Below are positions 1-21,800 of a stretch of 64,000 nt of DNA, in pieces. Source of the DNA: Hemicordylus capensis (lineage: Eukaryota; Chordata; Lepidosauria; Squamata; Cordylidae); contig NC_069669.1 of the NCBI RefSeq assembly GCF_027244095.1, forward strand, positions 7,528,501 to 7,592,500. The letters run 5' to 3'. The translations under genes and the position numbers were made by a program. The notes beneath the pieces were generated by a model, which was not told the origin of the DNA, did no database searches, and saw only the letters and a list, made by a program, of their open reading frames with translations. How positions within the stretch are numbered: the stretch's first letter is position 1; every line of letters begins with the position of its first letter.

Positions 1-45
1 ATTCATTGCTGTCGCAATCGAGTCCCTCCACCTTGCTGCTAGAAC
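1..45 (-). repeat. Bov-B LINE 3' fragment, cut by window edge
   Basis: The stretch closely matches part of the better preserved Bov-B-like 3' piece at 37930-38172 (shared wording around the 'attcattgctgt' motif). It is the inner edge of a repeat that continues outside the window. Confidence 0.5.
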
Positions 46-239
46 CAAAAACAAAGTGTATTGAATGGTTGGCTAAGACTCCAAGCGGTCCATGGGGGTG
101 GGGGAGTTTGAGACTCTAGTCCTAGAGCTGTTCTTGAACCAAATAGGCCGCCTCCTCCTTTAATTCTTGTGAGCGGAAAACTTCTGCAGATTCTGGCTCG
201 TGTGTATCAGTGGCATCATTTCAGCTAGCAGCTAGAGCA

Positions 240-362
240 GGAGTGGGGAAACATGGCCCTCCAGCTGTGGTTGGACTACAACTCCCATCATCCCCAGTGG
301 CTGGGGATGATGGGAGCTGTAGTCCCACCACAGCTGGAGGGCCATGTCTGCCCACCCCTGAG
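240..362. mobile_element. Foldback MITE-like element (subfamily B)
   Basis: A near-perfect palindrome: the arm ending in 'gactacaactcccatcatc' is followed a few bases later by its reverse complement, and both outer ends read 'catggccctccagctg' inward. It is a non-coding foldback DNA element; other copies lie across the window. The superfamily cannot be told without target-site evidence. Confidence 0.7.
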
Positions 363-722
363 CCAGAGTGACCTTCATAGGCCTGCCCAAAGGGTAGAAT
401 CAGAGGAATCAAGTAGCATGATCTGGATAGTGGTTCCAACATCCATAAGGACTGGGTTCTGCGTCTGCGCAGACCATACTTCGGATAGAATTCTCTAGCT
501 CCTCGTGACGCCCAACCGCCGGCAGCGCGTGGCTGCAGTACTCTTAAATGGCGGTTAGGCATCCATCCCCTTTCCTCAGTTTTTTGTTGACCGCCTAAGC
601 GATCACATCTTCAGGAAACCTTTGCTCCTCAGAGAGATTACTAAATAGATAACTGCGACTGGCACGGATTTTTACTAACCTTTCGGACAATCCTCGGCAA
701 AGACAAACTGATTTTAAAAAAA
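363..722. other. Unassigned sequence, possibly old repeat
   Basis: No convincing gene. It has a local GC/CpG-rich patch around 480-560 and then AT-rich sequence leading into the 34-base repeats. The patch looks like decayed mobile-element sequence, but I cannot name a family. Confidence 0.3.
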
Positions 723-825
723 GACTCGGAATGGACGACGGACTTCCCTGGCGAGCGACTCGGAACAGACAGTGGTTTTCTCTGGCGAACAACTTAGAAT
801 GGACACGGACTTCTCTTTGGTAAAC
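723..825. repeat. Three imperfect 34-35 base tandem repeats
   Basis: Units begin 'gactcggaatgg', 'gactcggaacag' and 'aacttagaatgg' and end in 'ggcgagc', 'ggcgaac' and 'ggtaaac'. The units differ by many substitutions, so the array is old. It sits just past the 3' end of the RPL30 retrocopy. Confidence 0.7.
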
Positions 826-892
826 ATCACAGACTCAAGAATTTGACTTGTTTGACCAGTTTTATTACATAAAATTAAAAGTTCTGCAGAAT

Positions 893-1240
893 TTACTTCT
901 CACTGGTTTGCTCTGGCATGCTTCTAATGATGTCAGAATCACCTGGATCAATGATGGCCAGTGTACATACTCTGTAGCACGTGCCACAAGCTGTACCCAA
1001 TTCAGTATTGTTGCCGCTGTAGCGGTGCTCACCAGTTTTGGCCAACGTAGCATAGTACTCTATTTCTGATTTCCTCCGAGCAGGACTGTTGTTGGCTAGG
1101 ATGACCAAGTTGGCTTTGCCCTGCCGGATCATTTTCAGAGTCTGCTTGTATCCCTGCACATATTTGCCACTTTTCATAACCAGCTGAAGTCTGGAATTTA
1201 TGGACTCAAGGGACTTTTCCGTCTTCTTGGCGGCCACCAT
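893..1240 (-). pseudogene. RPL30: RPL30 retrocopy (intronless, open frame)
   Basis: The frame encodes a 115-residue protein that follows large-subunit ribosomal protein eL30 from end to end, starting MVAAKKT and ending [12 protein letters not shown]. There are no introns, although the parent gene is split, so this is a processed copy made from mRNA. Sequence upstream of the ATG looks like RPL30 5' UTR, still open in frame. Compared with my memory of the near-invariant vertebrate protein, about 12 residues differ, several at positions that are normally fixed (for example CGKYY became CGTCY). That points to a copy free of selection but too young to have gained a stop. A poly(A) signal-like AATAAA follows the stop, but no clear poly(A) tail remains. 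It lies upstream of the first IFT140 exon in the window, probably within an IFT140 intron. A functional retrogene is possible but less likely. Confidence 0.85.
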
Positions 1241-2050
1241 TCTTGTGGCTCGAGTCCGGCCTACCGTTACCAGAGAGGTGACTCCAAGATGGCCGGGCAA
1301 CCGTTCTGTATTTCTTTCAATGTCATGCTATTTTAAAATGTGCAAATGCGACCCTGTAGGGTAAGAAATGCTTTACAGAGAGTGGCTCGTAACTAGGGCA
1401 GATCTACCTGTACACAAACTGCACACGTTGAGGCAAGCGTACTGAGAGGTGGAAAGGAAGCAGCAGAACGGATTGACACAAACCCAGAGCCAAGAAAAAG
1501 GAGCTCTCTGCAGGATCAAAAAGAAAAGCACCTCCTTTGGTTTCCAAACTTTGGACTTGCACGTTTTTCAACTTGTCTCTGCCCCGTGAGGCTGGAAACC
1601 AGGTCTTTTTAACTAGAAACGCCGAAGGCTTTGGATCAGCCGTTTTGTGTTCTTTGGCCAGGATATTAAAGGAAACGGTTACTCAGCCCTGCACATTGGC
1701 TAGAAGCAAAGGACTATTTGGTGTGTTGGGAATTTTAAGCAGAGGAAATGATACATTTTGGAGGCGGGAGGGTTGAGGCAAGGAAGGGAAGAACATTTCC
1801 GATGGATGGACAAATCCACCTAATTTAAGCAACCGTTCGACCTACATCCCTTGACTTTACCCTATATTTGTCACCCTTCTAAGAAAAAGGGTTTATGTGA
1901 ACAAGTATAAATATCCTCTTCTGTGGCTACTTATAAATATGTTTTTTATTGCAGCTATTGTTGTATTAATTTGCCACTATAACCATTACATATCAGATTG
2001 AATGATTTTGGGTGTGGGGTGGTCTCATGAAGATTGCTGCACAGATATGA
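1241..2050. other. No gene seen (probable IFT140 intron)
   Basis: Apart from the RPL30 5' UTR remnant at the left edge, I see no exon, RNA gene or recognisable repeat. The open frames are short and show no family resemblance. Confidence 0.4.
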
Positions 2051-2053
2051 TAA

Positions 2054-2429
2054 CAATCATGCCTTGTCAATTGTGGTTTCCCCAATCGCAGTTTTGAGTA
2101 TCCACAACTGGGAAATTGTGACAGGTCTCACCAACCGTGACCCAAGAATCTGCAGTTTGGTGAGATTTTTTGTGATGGGGGAGCACAATTTTCAGGGGTG
2201 ATTTAGTGGGGTTCCCCCTCACTCCTCTTGCTGACTCTTGGTGATTTCAAGGGATTCCGGGTGATTTTTGGTGATTTTTTTGCAATTTTCTTTATTTTTT
2301 GGTCTTTTCGCAACTGCAATTCCCCAAACCCCTGGTTTCTAATACTTTTCAGTGGCTCGCCAACCACAATTTCACCCAACTGCAAGGTGTCCCTGGAACA
2401 GAACCCTCGCAGTTGGCGAAGGATGACTG
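2054..2429. mobile_element. Tigger/pogo-like MITE
   Basis: The ends are inverted repeats (left 'caatcatgccttgtcaattg', right ending 'ggcgaaggatgactg') and the right end is followed by TA. The termini resemble Tigger-type CAGTCATCCC ends. The interior has no transposase frame, so it is non-autonomous. A relative in the opposite orientation lies at 9175-9508. Confidence 0.65.
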
Positions 2430-2551
2430 TACAAAGATTTCTATGCCACTTATTTATTTATTTTGCATATTTCTATACCACCCAAAACCCACGTCTCTGG
2501 GCGGTTTTCAACTTTTCAACAAAACATAGAAAAATAATAAATAAATAAGAT

Positions 2552-2812
2552 AGAACATAGGAAGCTGCCTTCTACTGAGTTGGACAATTGAACCACTTTG
2601 GGAGGTTCTCCTGAAAAGCGGTATATAAATAAAATAAAATAAAATAAAATCTAGTTTGGTATTGTCTACACTGACTGGCAACGGCTCTCCAAGGTTTCAG
2701 GCAGGAGTCTCTCCCAGCCCTACTTGGAGATGCTGCCAGGGATTGAACCTGGGACCTTCTGCATGCAAAGCAGATGCTCCAGCACTGAGCTACGTACAGC
2801 CCCACTCCCAAA
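2552..2812 (-). mobile_element. 5S/tRNA-chimeric SINE copy, with nested L2-like end
   Basis: The CR1-like tail is at the left ('gaacataggaagctgcc'), then the common SINE body, then a tRNA-like part with a B box-like 'gattgaacctggg' and an A box-like region near 2790. A short L2-like 3' end with an (AAAAT)n tail interrupts it at about 2592-2652, so that piece is younger. Confidence 0.7.
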
Positions 2813-2824
2813 AGCGGCATTCAT

Positions 2825-3095
2825 GGGTTTTCCATCCTGGCACTGACAACACCAAGACGGGCTTAGCTTCAGCAAGGTGTCTGTATCATATACCCTTAGA
2901 CCATGCCCTGGGGCCCAAGATGGTTCCCTGTCCCAAAAGGGCTCACAATTGAAAAAGAAACACAAGGGCGAATCCAGCAACAGCCACTGGAAGGATGCTG
3001 TGCTGGGCTTGGATAGGGACAGTTGCTCTCCCCCTGTTAACTACGAGAGAATCACCACTTTAAAAGGTGCCTCTTGGTTCAGGTAGCAGGCCAAG
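2825..3095 (-). repeat. CR1/L2-like LINE 3' end
   Basis: Carries the phrases of this family in reverse ('gggctcacaatt', 'cagcaacagccactgg', 'aaaaggtgcctctt'). It is the non-coding 3' part of a non-LTR element and ends about 80 bases before the first IFT140 exon. Confidence 0.6.
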
Positions 3096-3173
3096 ACTAT
3101 TAGTTTGAGGAGCTGAAAAGCTCAAGAGTTTTCACTCAATTCTTCTTTCTGACATGCTGCTTTTTCTGCACAG

Positions 3174-13946
<10,773 letters not shown>

Positions 13947-14165
13947 AACAGAGGAGCAGCCAGGATCCCGGCCGAGAGATGGTACGACCCTTTCTGCGCT
14001 GCTAGAACTAAGCCAGGGAAGCAGGCGGCCTTGCATTGCGAGGAACCAAGGAGCCAGGGCAGAGTCAGCTTTTGATCTGTAATCTGCTTGGCTTTTCCCA
14101 AGATGTTTGTCATGGTTTGGATGTACAGGCCAGACAGTAGACATCTGGGGCATTTCATAGGTTAG

Positions 14166-14312
14166 AACAGAGTTTCTTAGCCTTGGGCACCCAGATGTTA
14201 TTGGACTACAACTCCCATCATCCTCAGCCACAAAGGCCATGTCTGGGGGTGATGGGAGTTGCAGTCCAACAACATCTGGGGGCCCAAGGCTGAGAAACCC
14301 TGGGTTAGAAGC
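14166..14312. mobile_element. Foldback element in the IFT140 3' UTR
   Basis: Near-complete palindrome: 'agtttcttagccttgggc' at the left is answered by 'gcccaaggctgagaaaccc' at the right, with 'gactacaactcccatcatc' inside. If the IFT140 transcript runs to the 14384 signal it would carry this as a long hairpin. Confidence 0.75.
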
Positions 14313-14383
14313 AAAAGACAGCTGTCAGTTAAAATAGCAGTTATTTAAGAAAACAATTCCGTATTCAGATATATTTTAATACT

Positions 14384-14392
14384 TTTATTAAA
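14384..14392. terminator. Two-strand poly(A) signal for IFT140 and TELO2
   Basis: The motif TTTATTAAA reads ATTAAA on the plus strand (438 bases past the IFT140 stop) and AATAAA on the minus strand. I see no other TTTATT between here and the TELO2 stop, so it is the first canonical minus-strand signal. Function is inferred. Confidence 0.55.
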
Positions 14393-14399
14393 CTTTTTA

Positions 14400-15722
14400 G
14401 AAACAAAAGTGTCAGAGTCCTTTGTGGTATCATAAAAAGGTCTTGGAAAGGACAGATATTGACATGGGCTTCCTTGTACACCATTTGAAAAGCTAAATTA
14501 AGTAGTGTCCACTCTGGTGTCCTACCCTCGGTCACTTTGGGGCATCTGGTGCGTTGGTTCAGAACAAGCAGACCGCAGTTTTGCACACCAATGTAATGCG
14601 TGTTGAATAGTGGCATGGGAGACAGAAGTCAGGTGACCTGCACACCACAACCAAGACAGTAGTACCCACCAGCCCTCCACCGTGTGATGTTAAACCAGCC
14701 TCACTGTGCTGCCAAATCAGCCATTCAGACCCGAGCTGAGCTGCATTCAGGAGTCCCGCCGTGCTGCCATTAGCCATTACTAGCTTGTGCAAAGTCTGGC
14801 AAACTGCCCCCTGCCTGCTCAACCGAGACTCCGCAGCCCATAGAATGAGTCACTCCAGGCTCCGATGAGCCGGGCAATACAGACCTCGAACCACCTCTCC
14901 ATGGTGGTGGATTTGGGCCGCAGTCACCCTACAGCCATCACATTCCGGTCTCAAAGTTCTGGGTAGTTCTCCTCGGTTCCTGATGCCAGGGACATCTCTG
15001 GGTTATCCTTCCTGGGTTATCCTGGGTCATTCCCTGACACTGCACAGCTGTCTGACCTCACCCTGTACTGCCTACAGCAAATGCTAAGAGAGTGGGAAGA
15101 GTTCTTGGCTAAAAGCCACGCTAGCCCCAGTTCTCAGCAGAAGCCCCAAGGTCCTGGCCTCCTGGGCTCTACAAAGCGAGCTCCCTAGGAACAAGCCACT
15201 CTTTAAATGTCTGTCAAATCATTTGGGGGGTGGGGGGGAGTGGGGAGAACCACACTCCAGACCATACAGTCTGGTTCCTCTCCTGCCCAGAAGGTTTCTC
15301 CAGCATGGCTGAAGATCAGGGTCTCGTGGGCAGAATCACGCCGTTCCACAGATGCCAAGAAGTGAAAGCCCAGAAGCTGATCGCTGCAACGCATTACCGC
15401 ACGCTGCTCGTGGAACACTGGCCAAATGCACCTGGAGCACTGCCTTTTCGCGAAGGCCTCCAGGCCACAAACCAACAGGACACCACATGAAGGAGGGGGA
15501 TGCATGCAGAAAGGATGGCCGTCCCCGCACACCTTCCTGTCCGTCCAGCAACAGCACACTCCGTTGGCCTCTGCTATCAAGCCCAGATGTCCAGCCACAT
15601 TCCCTGGCCTGCAAGGCAGTACCTGGTTTCCCTTTCCTCCCGGCCGGGTGCGGGGCTGTGCTTAGGAAGCCACCAGCTGGCCAGAGGGTAGGCGAAGGGC
15701 ACCTCCCCCGCGCAGCCCTCCT
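14400..15722 (-). other. TELO2: Probable TELO2 3' UTR
   Basis: Sequence between the TELO2 stop and the first minus-strand AATAAA. No repeat family is obvious, unlike the flanking introns, which fits an exonic UTR about 1.3 kb long. Open frames here show no family resemblance. Confidence 0.5.
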
Positions 15723-15829
15723 TCACGAGAAAGGAGCCATTCCGAGCTGCTTTTTCAGGTTTTCCATCAGCAGCAGGCTCTGCAGGGCCAAACTCCTGCA
15801 CTCGCCATCTGGATCTTTCTCTGCAACAT
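15723..15829 (-). CDS. TELO2: TELO2 coding exon 20 (last)
   Basis: Encodes [20 protein letters not shown] and ends [11 protein letters not shown] before TGA. Acceptor reads TTTTCTGCAG on the minus strand. Confidence 0.92.
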
Positions 15830-18800
15830 CTGCAGAAAATAGGAAGAGAGAGAGACAGGAGGGAGTGGGGGGAAAAGGGCTCGAGGAAATCCCCGCAAAG
15901 CATTCGCCGAACCGTCAAGTGTGCTGCGGCAAAGGAACAATCGGAGGAAGTTCTCCCCCGCCAAATATCCAGCTTGCTTCATTCTAGACCAAACTTTATT
16001 TAGAAACATTTCTTTTACGTCGCCTCGTCCCAGCGTAACGAGGACATACCCATGCCAGCAGCAGGCAAGGTAAAATACAGCAGCCCACAGTTTTCTCTGG
16101 CCACAGGGCCAAGAAAAGATCAAAGCCCAATTCGGACATTATGACGTACGAGTGTGCAGATGACTGTACACTCGTGCATGTGTTTGTGTGAATGACTCTA
16201 TCTGTGTTCGTTTTAGGAGTGAACCTGGGCACAGGCCCTTCAAGGGCATAGTACAGATAGGTAAAGTGTGCCGTCAAATCGGTGCCGACTCCTGGCAACC
16301 ACAGAGCCCTGTGGTTGTCTTTGGTAGAATACAGAAGTTGACCATTGCCTCCTCCCGCATAGTATGAGATGATGCCTTTCAGCATCTTCCTATATCACAG
16401 CTGCCTTGATATAGGTGTTTCTGATAGTCTGGGAAACACACCAGCGGGGATTCGAACTGGCAACCTCTGGCTTGCTAGTCAAGTCATTTCCCCGCTGCGC
16501 CATTAAGTGGCTTATGGTACAGATAGGAAGTGTATTTCTGTGCCTGCAGTCGGCATAACTTGTGAATGGCTTCGTGTGTCCAGGTCTGTAGCTGTGGACA
16601 CTGTACACTTTGTGTACGAGTGTTGAACAAAACATGTGAATGGGCCTCAGATGTTTTGTTCCATACACATTAAAGCAGTTTGCCCATGCTTGAGCAGGAG
16701 ATACACACAGACACCCCAATTCAGGAGCTGTGTGTGCTTCTGTTTTGTATGTAAGTAAGTATAAAAGTGTTAACCGCTCAGAGACAAAGGTTTGAGGCAG
16801 TGGACAAATTTGATAGATAGATAGAACGAACAAGGCCCGAGTCCGGGAGCTTGATCTTCTGCCAAGCTCCCGCAAGGTAGGACAAGTGTGCATTACCCAG
16901 ATTCCGTCCCCAGCTTCGGAAGGAGGGAGGCGGGAAAACTGTCCTACCCAGCTGGGGCTTCGCTCACGATCAAGCTCCCCACCTCCCACCTTCTTTTACG
17001 CTCCACACACAGTTTCCGCACTGGAGTCGGCTGCGTCCCTTACCCAAGTACTGACTGGATGAACTGCCCTAGAAGCCTGGGGAACCACTTGGCCTTGTGC
17101 CTCAGAGTTGCAGAGCTTGTCTAAGCTTCAGGGAAGCATTTTCTCAAGACGGCTTGGGATGAGTTTAAAAACCAGCTCTCCACATCACCCCCAAACACTC
17201 GGGCTTTACATAAAGACTTGCTGCAAACTGGTGACTCCCACAACTGGCCACCTCAAGGGCACGAGGGAACCCTCTGACACCAATTGCAGCCTATGTCAGC
17301 AAACTCACCCGTCGTTGAGGATGACGGCGAGGTTCTTTCTAAAAGCAACTGTTCTCTAAAGTTAACCTAGTTACAGAGGAACATAGGGAGCTGCCATATA
17401 CTGAGTCAGACCCTTGGTCCATCTCACTCAGTATTGTCCACACAGACTGGCAGCGGCTTCTCCAAGGTTGCAGGCAGGAATCTTTCTCAGCCCTCTCTTG
17501 GAGATGCTGCCAGGGAGGGAACATGGAACCTAGATGCTCTTCCCAGAGCGGCTCCATCCCCTGAGGGGAATCTCTTGCAGTGCTCACACTTCTAGTCTCC
17601 CATTCATGTGCAACCAGGGTGGGCCCTGCTTAGCTAAGGGGACAAGTCATGCTTGCTACAACAAGACTAACTCTCCTCCTCCGAACCAGTTAAGACTCTC
17701 CTTGGCATGACGGGGTAGAAACAGCCCGCACAGGTATGAAGAAAAACACACATCCGCTGTGGCACTTACATCACGGCTCGACTCCCCACTTGGAGAGCTG
17801 ATCTCTGTGCCACATCGAGGGCGGACAGCTTCCCCGCCCACCGTCCAGGTGCCTGTGCTTCAACAGCTGTGTACCAAGGATACATTTAGCTGGAGAAGCA
17901 CACTCTCGGCCTGCTGATGCTGTGACCGAGGAGGCCTCACCTGCGGCGTTTCTGCTTGTCAGGCAGCCCTGAAGAGGCGCCCTGCCAGAAAGCGCTTGGC
18001 AACCCTCCTGCGAGCCGGCTTGCCGAGTGGAAATCGGGATGCACTCAGGATGTCACTGAGGGGCAGGGGGGAGTCCAGGAGAGTGGCGGCTCTGGGGGAG
18101 GATATCCTGTGCGCACACGCTCCCTGCTCACAGCCCAGCACTAGGTCAGCCTGGGTCCATGACTCACGCCACTCTATTTTTAAAAAGACAGGAGAGCTCC
18201 GGGACGGTGTCCCATTCCAAGTACAAAGGAAAGCTGGCCATCCACACCTAGGAACAACCCAGCCGACTCGGAGAAAACAAAGGACTGGCCGGCTTTGTAC
18301 TCCAACTGGAGACTTGCAGGTTCCCTCCAAGACAGGGCTGGGAGAGATTCCTGCCTGCGGCCTTGGAGAAGCCGCTGCCAGTCTGGGTAGACGATACTGA
18401 GTTAGATGGAGCAATGGTCTGACTCAGCATATGGCAGCTTCCTATGGGTTGTTGGGAGGATAAACATGACCATGTGCCCCACTCTGGGCTCCCTGGAGGA
18501 AGCGTGAGACAGAAACGTCACGAACTCTCAAAGGGTCCTCCCTGTTGAAATAAGAGCATCTCCTTCTTGGTTTGCTTTTAGGAAAACCCTCAAGACACAC
18601 CGGTTTCCTCGGGGTTCTTTAAACGATTGACTTTGGTTTTATCTTAGGAGACGGTTATCATCTCTCTTGTGAAATTCCAACTGGTTTTACATTTGTGTTC
18701 TAACTCTGCATACTGCCTAGAGATGCACATATATCAGGCGGTATGAAAATATGGACAACAAGAAAAGAACAGACGTGCCGTACCGCGCCGGGGTCCGTGG

Positions 18801-21800
18801 AGTAGGAAATGGCTTCCACACTGAAGGCGGCTGGCTTGTTGCCAAAGTAGCCCCTGCTTGAAAAACAGTCCAGATGCCCGCGTTCAAAGCCCGCTTGCCC
18901 TTGAGGGCAGCCAGCGAGGGAGATCAGGGAAAGCTCTTCCCTTCAGCGGCGGCCCGTCGTGGGAAAGGGGGCCTTGTGGCCTCCCTGGCAACTCTCTTCC
19001 CTTTTAAGGGCACAGAGTTCTGGCTCCCTGTGCAGGGATCAGGGGGCTGGCTGCACCAGTGTCACTTCCTCTCCAGCCCCTGTGGGAAGCCGGCTCTCCG
19101 CATCGGGAGGGCGAAGGGAAGCAACCCTGGGGCAGCTCTGGGCAGGGACCTGGGCCTCTCCAAAGCACACGGTGCCACTTCCTCCTGCAGATTCCCAGCA
19201 GCGGCCACACACAGGGACAGAGGCAGCTGCCATTTACTGAGTCAGACCATGGCGCCCTCTAGCTCAGTACTGTCTGCACAGATCGGCAGTGGCTTCTCCA
19301 AAGTTGCAGGCAGGAATCTCTCTCATCCCTATCTTGGAGATGCCGCCAGGGAGGGAACTTGGAACCTTCTGCATGCAAGCCTGCAGGTGCTCTCCTCAGA
19401 GCGTCCCTTAAAGAGAGCTGGTCTGGTGGTAGCAAGCATAACTTGTCCCCTTAGCTAAGCAGGGTCTGCCCTGGTTGCATATGAAAGAGAGACTAGAAGT
19501 GTGAGCACTGGAAGAGATTCCCCTCAGGGGATGGAGCTGCTCTGGGAAGAGCACCTAGGTTCCAAGTTCCTTCCCTGGCATCTCCAAGATAAGGCTGAGA
19601 GTCTCTCCTGCCTGCAACCTTGGAGAAGCCGCTGCCAGTCTGGGTAGACAATACTGAGCTAGATGGACCAATGGCCGGACTCAGCAGGAGGCGCAGCTCA
19701 GGCTTCTCACCCTGTTTAGTGCCCACACAAAGCCACGCCACGATCTCCCCACAGAGCAGTCTCCTGTCATGGCTTGCAGGACAAGAATCGACCCTGTCTA
19801 CGTAGGATCCGTTCCAAGAATCAGGCACATGCTATAGAAGTCTTGGCCTGGGCACAGAAAATCCCACCAAGTAACCCGTCCCAATGTCCTACTCGCCCAG
19901 TTCCTCCTTACCTGCCAGCCAGGCCTGGGTCTCCAGAAGCTCCTCCGTCAGGTCCTCCAGAAGACGCTCAGCGGGAACACTGAGGAGCGTGGAAGAGACA
20001 GAAGACAGAAGTCCCTGGCGTACGTATCTGGGGCGGGGCAGAAAAAAAAGAGTCCTTGTGAATTCTGCAGCTAGCAAGCAGCAATTCATGGCCGTTACTC
20101 TGTCTCCCATGGATAGGAGCAGCTTTGCTAACTGAGCAAAGAGACACCTTTTTAAAGTGGCGATTCTCTTTATTGAACAGGAGGAGAGCAACTGGCCCTA
20201 TCCATCCCCAGCACCGCATCCCTCCAGTGGCTGCTGCTCGCGTCTCTCTCAAGTTTCCTTTTTTAGATTGTGAGCCCTTTGGGGACAGGGAACCATCTTA
20301 TTTATTTATATTGATATATACTGCTTTGGGAACTTTTGCTGAAAGCGGTATCTAAATATTCACTGACTTCTTCATTTTCTGTTGCTGCTGGAGCCACCAT
20401 CATTAATATCATTAAGCTTATTCCTTGATTTCCACCTAGGATTACCTCGCCGCGCCCAGGACAGCTCGATCAATACCATGTGAATGTGAATGAGTATGAG
20501 TGAGAGAGATCAAAAGCCAAGTTAAACACTGTCAGGAACTCACGTGTCTGCATGGAAACGCAGAGCCCAAACAAACTCTAGCAATGCCTTTCCCATTGAA
20601 GTTGCTACCTGGGGAAGGAAGGGGGGAAAGGAATTATGTAAGGGAGGTGCACTGAAAGAAATAACTGGAGACATTTCATTTGTCCGAGGCTGAAAATCCA
20701 AAATGTTGGCCCCACCCCTGGTAAAAAGTTAATAAAAGGCGGACAATTTACTGCCCTTCAATAGTACCCTAAAATCTGTGGCCACTCATAGACTTCAATA
20801 ATATACATTTTCCAGTTGTAGGCTGTTAAAGAAACTAAACCCCTGGAGGAGCTTTTTAATATCTGCAAATTTAATGCAGACTGTCTGGAAAGGTTTTTAT
20901 TACACACGATCCCATTGAAAACAAGGTCCCAATTTGGGGAAGTTATCATAGGAACAAAGGAAGCTGCCTTATACTGAGTCAGACCATTAGTCCATCTAGC
21001 TCAGCATTGCCTACTCTGATTGGCAGCAGCTCTCCAAGGTTCCAGGCAGGCGTCTCTCCCAGCCCTACCTGGAGATGCTGCCAGGGAGGGAACCTGGGAC
21101 CTTCTGCATGCCAAGCAGATGCTGTGCCACTGCAATTGAAGGAGGAGAGCTATGGGTTGGCAAAAGCCCTCCCTTTTAGCTCAGGTCAGGAATGCCTGGC
21201 ACTCCCACTCCACTGAATGGGGACATTTCTCCCTTTCTCCGTCACAACCGTCACAGATATATTGCTCAGATGACACTGAAATACGGGAGAGGGAGAGACA
21301 AACCCCGGCTGCTCATTTCAGCCGTCCATGAATACAGGAAATAAGCAGAAGTTCCACTACAGGCGCCTCCTCCCTGATCTAAGGAAATGCAACTGCATGC
21401 TTCAGAGGCACTTCTGAAGATCCTCACCGCAGTGTGGACAGCAAAGTACATCAGAATCGCCAAGGTGTGCACCAGCCGACCCAGGACCAGGTGATCATCT
21501 CCCAAGAGGTCAAAGGTGCTGAGTGGCCTGGAATGCAGAAAAGCAAAGGGTTCAGGAGGGGCTGGCTGATGCTCAGGGCTGGGTCCTGGCTGCAGCTCTT
21601 CGTCGGCTTAGCAGACCATCAGCAAGCCGCAAACCGTTCAATTATTTTTACATTTCCATTCCACTCTTCCAGAAAACAGTGGGGGCCCCAAAATTTGGCA
21701 TTTGTGTGGGGCTGGAACAGTCAGGTGCTCACTGAGCGAGCAAGGACCGGGCTTGTTTTCTGGCCACTATCCAGGGGCGTAACAAGGCAGGAGTGGGCCC

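Noticed and set aside
15352-15987. 211-codon plus-strand frame over the TELO2 3' end
   Set aside because: Overlaps the last TELO2 coding exon in antisense, has no family resemblance and no splice context.
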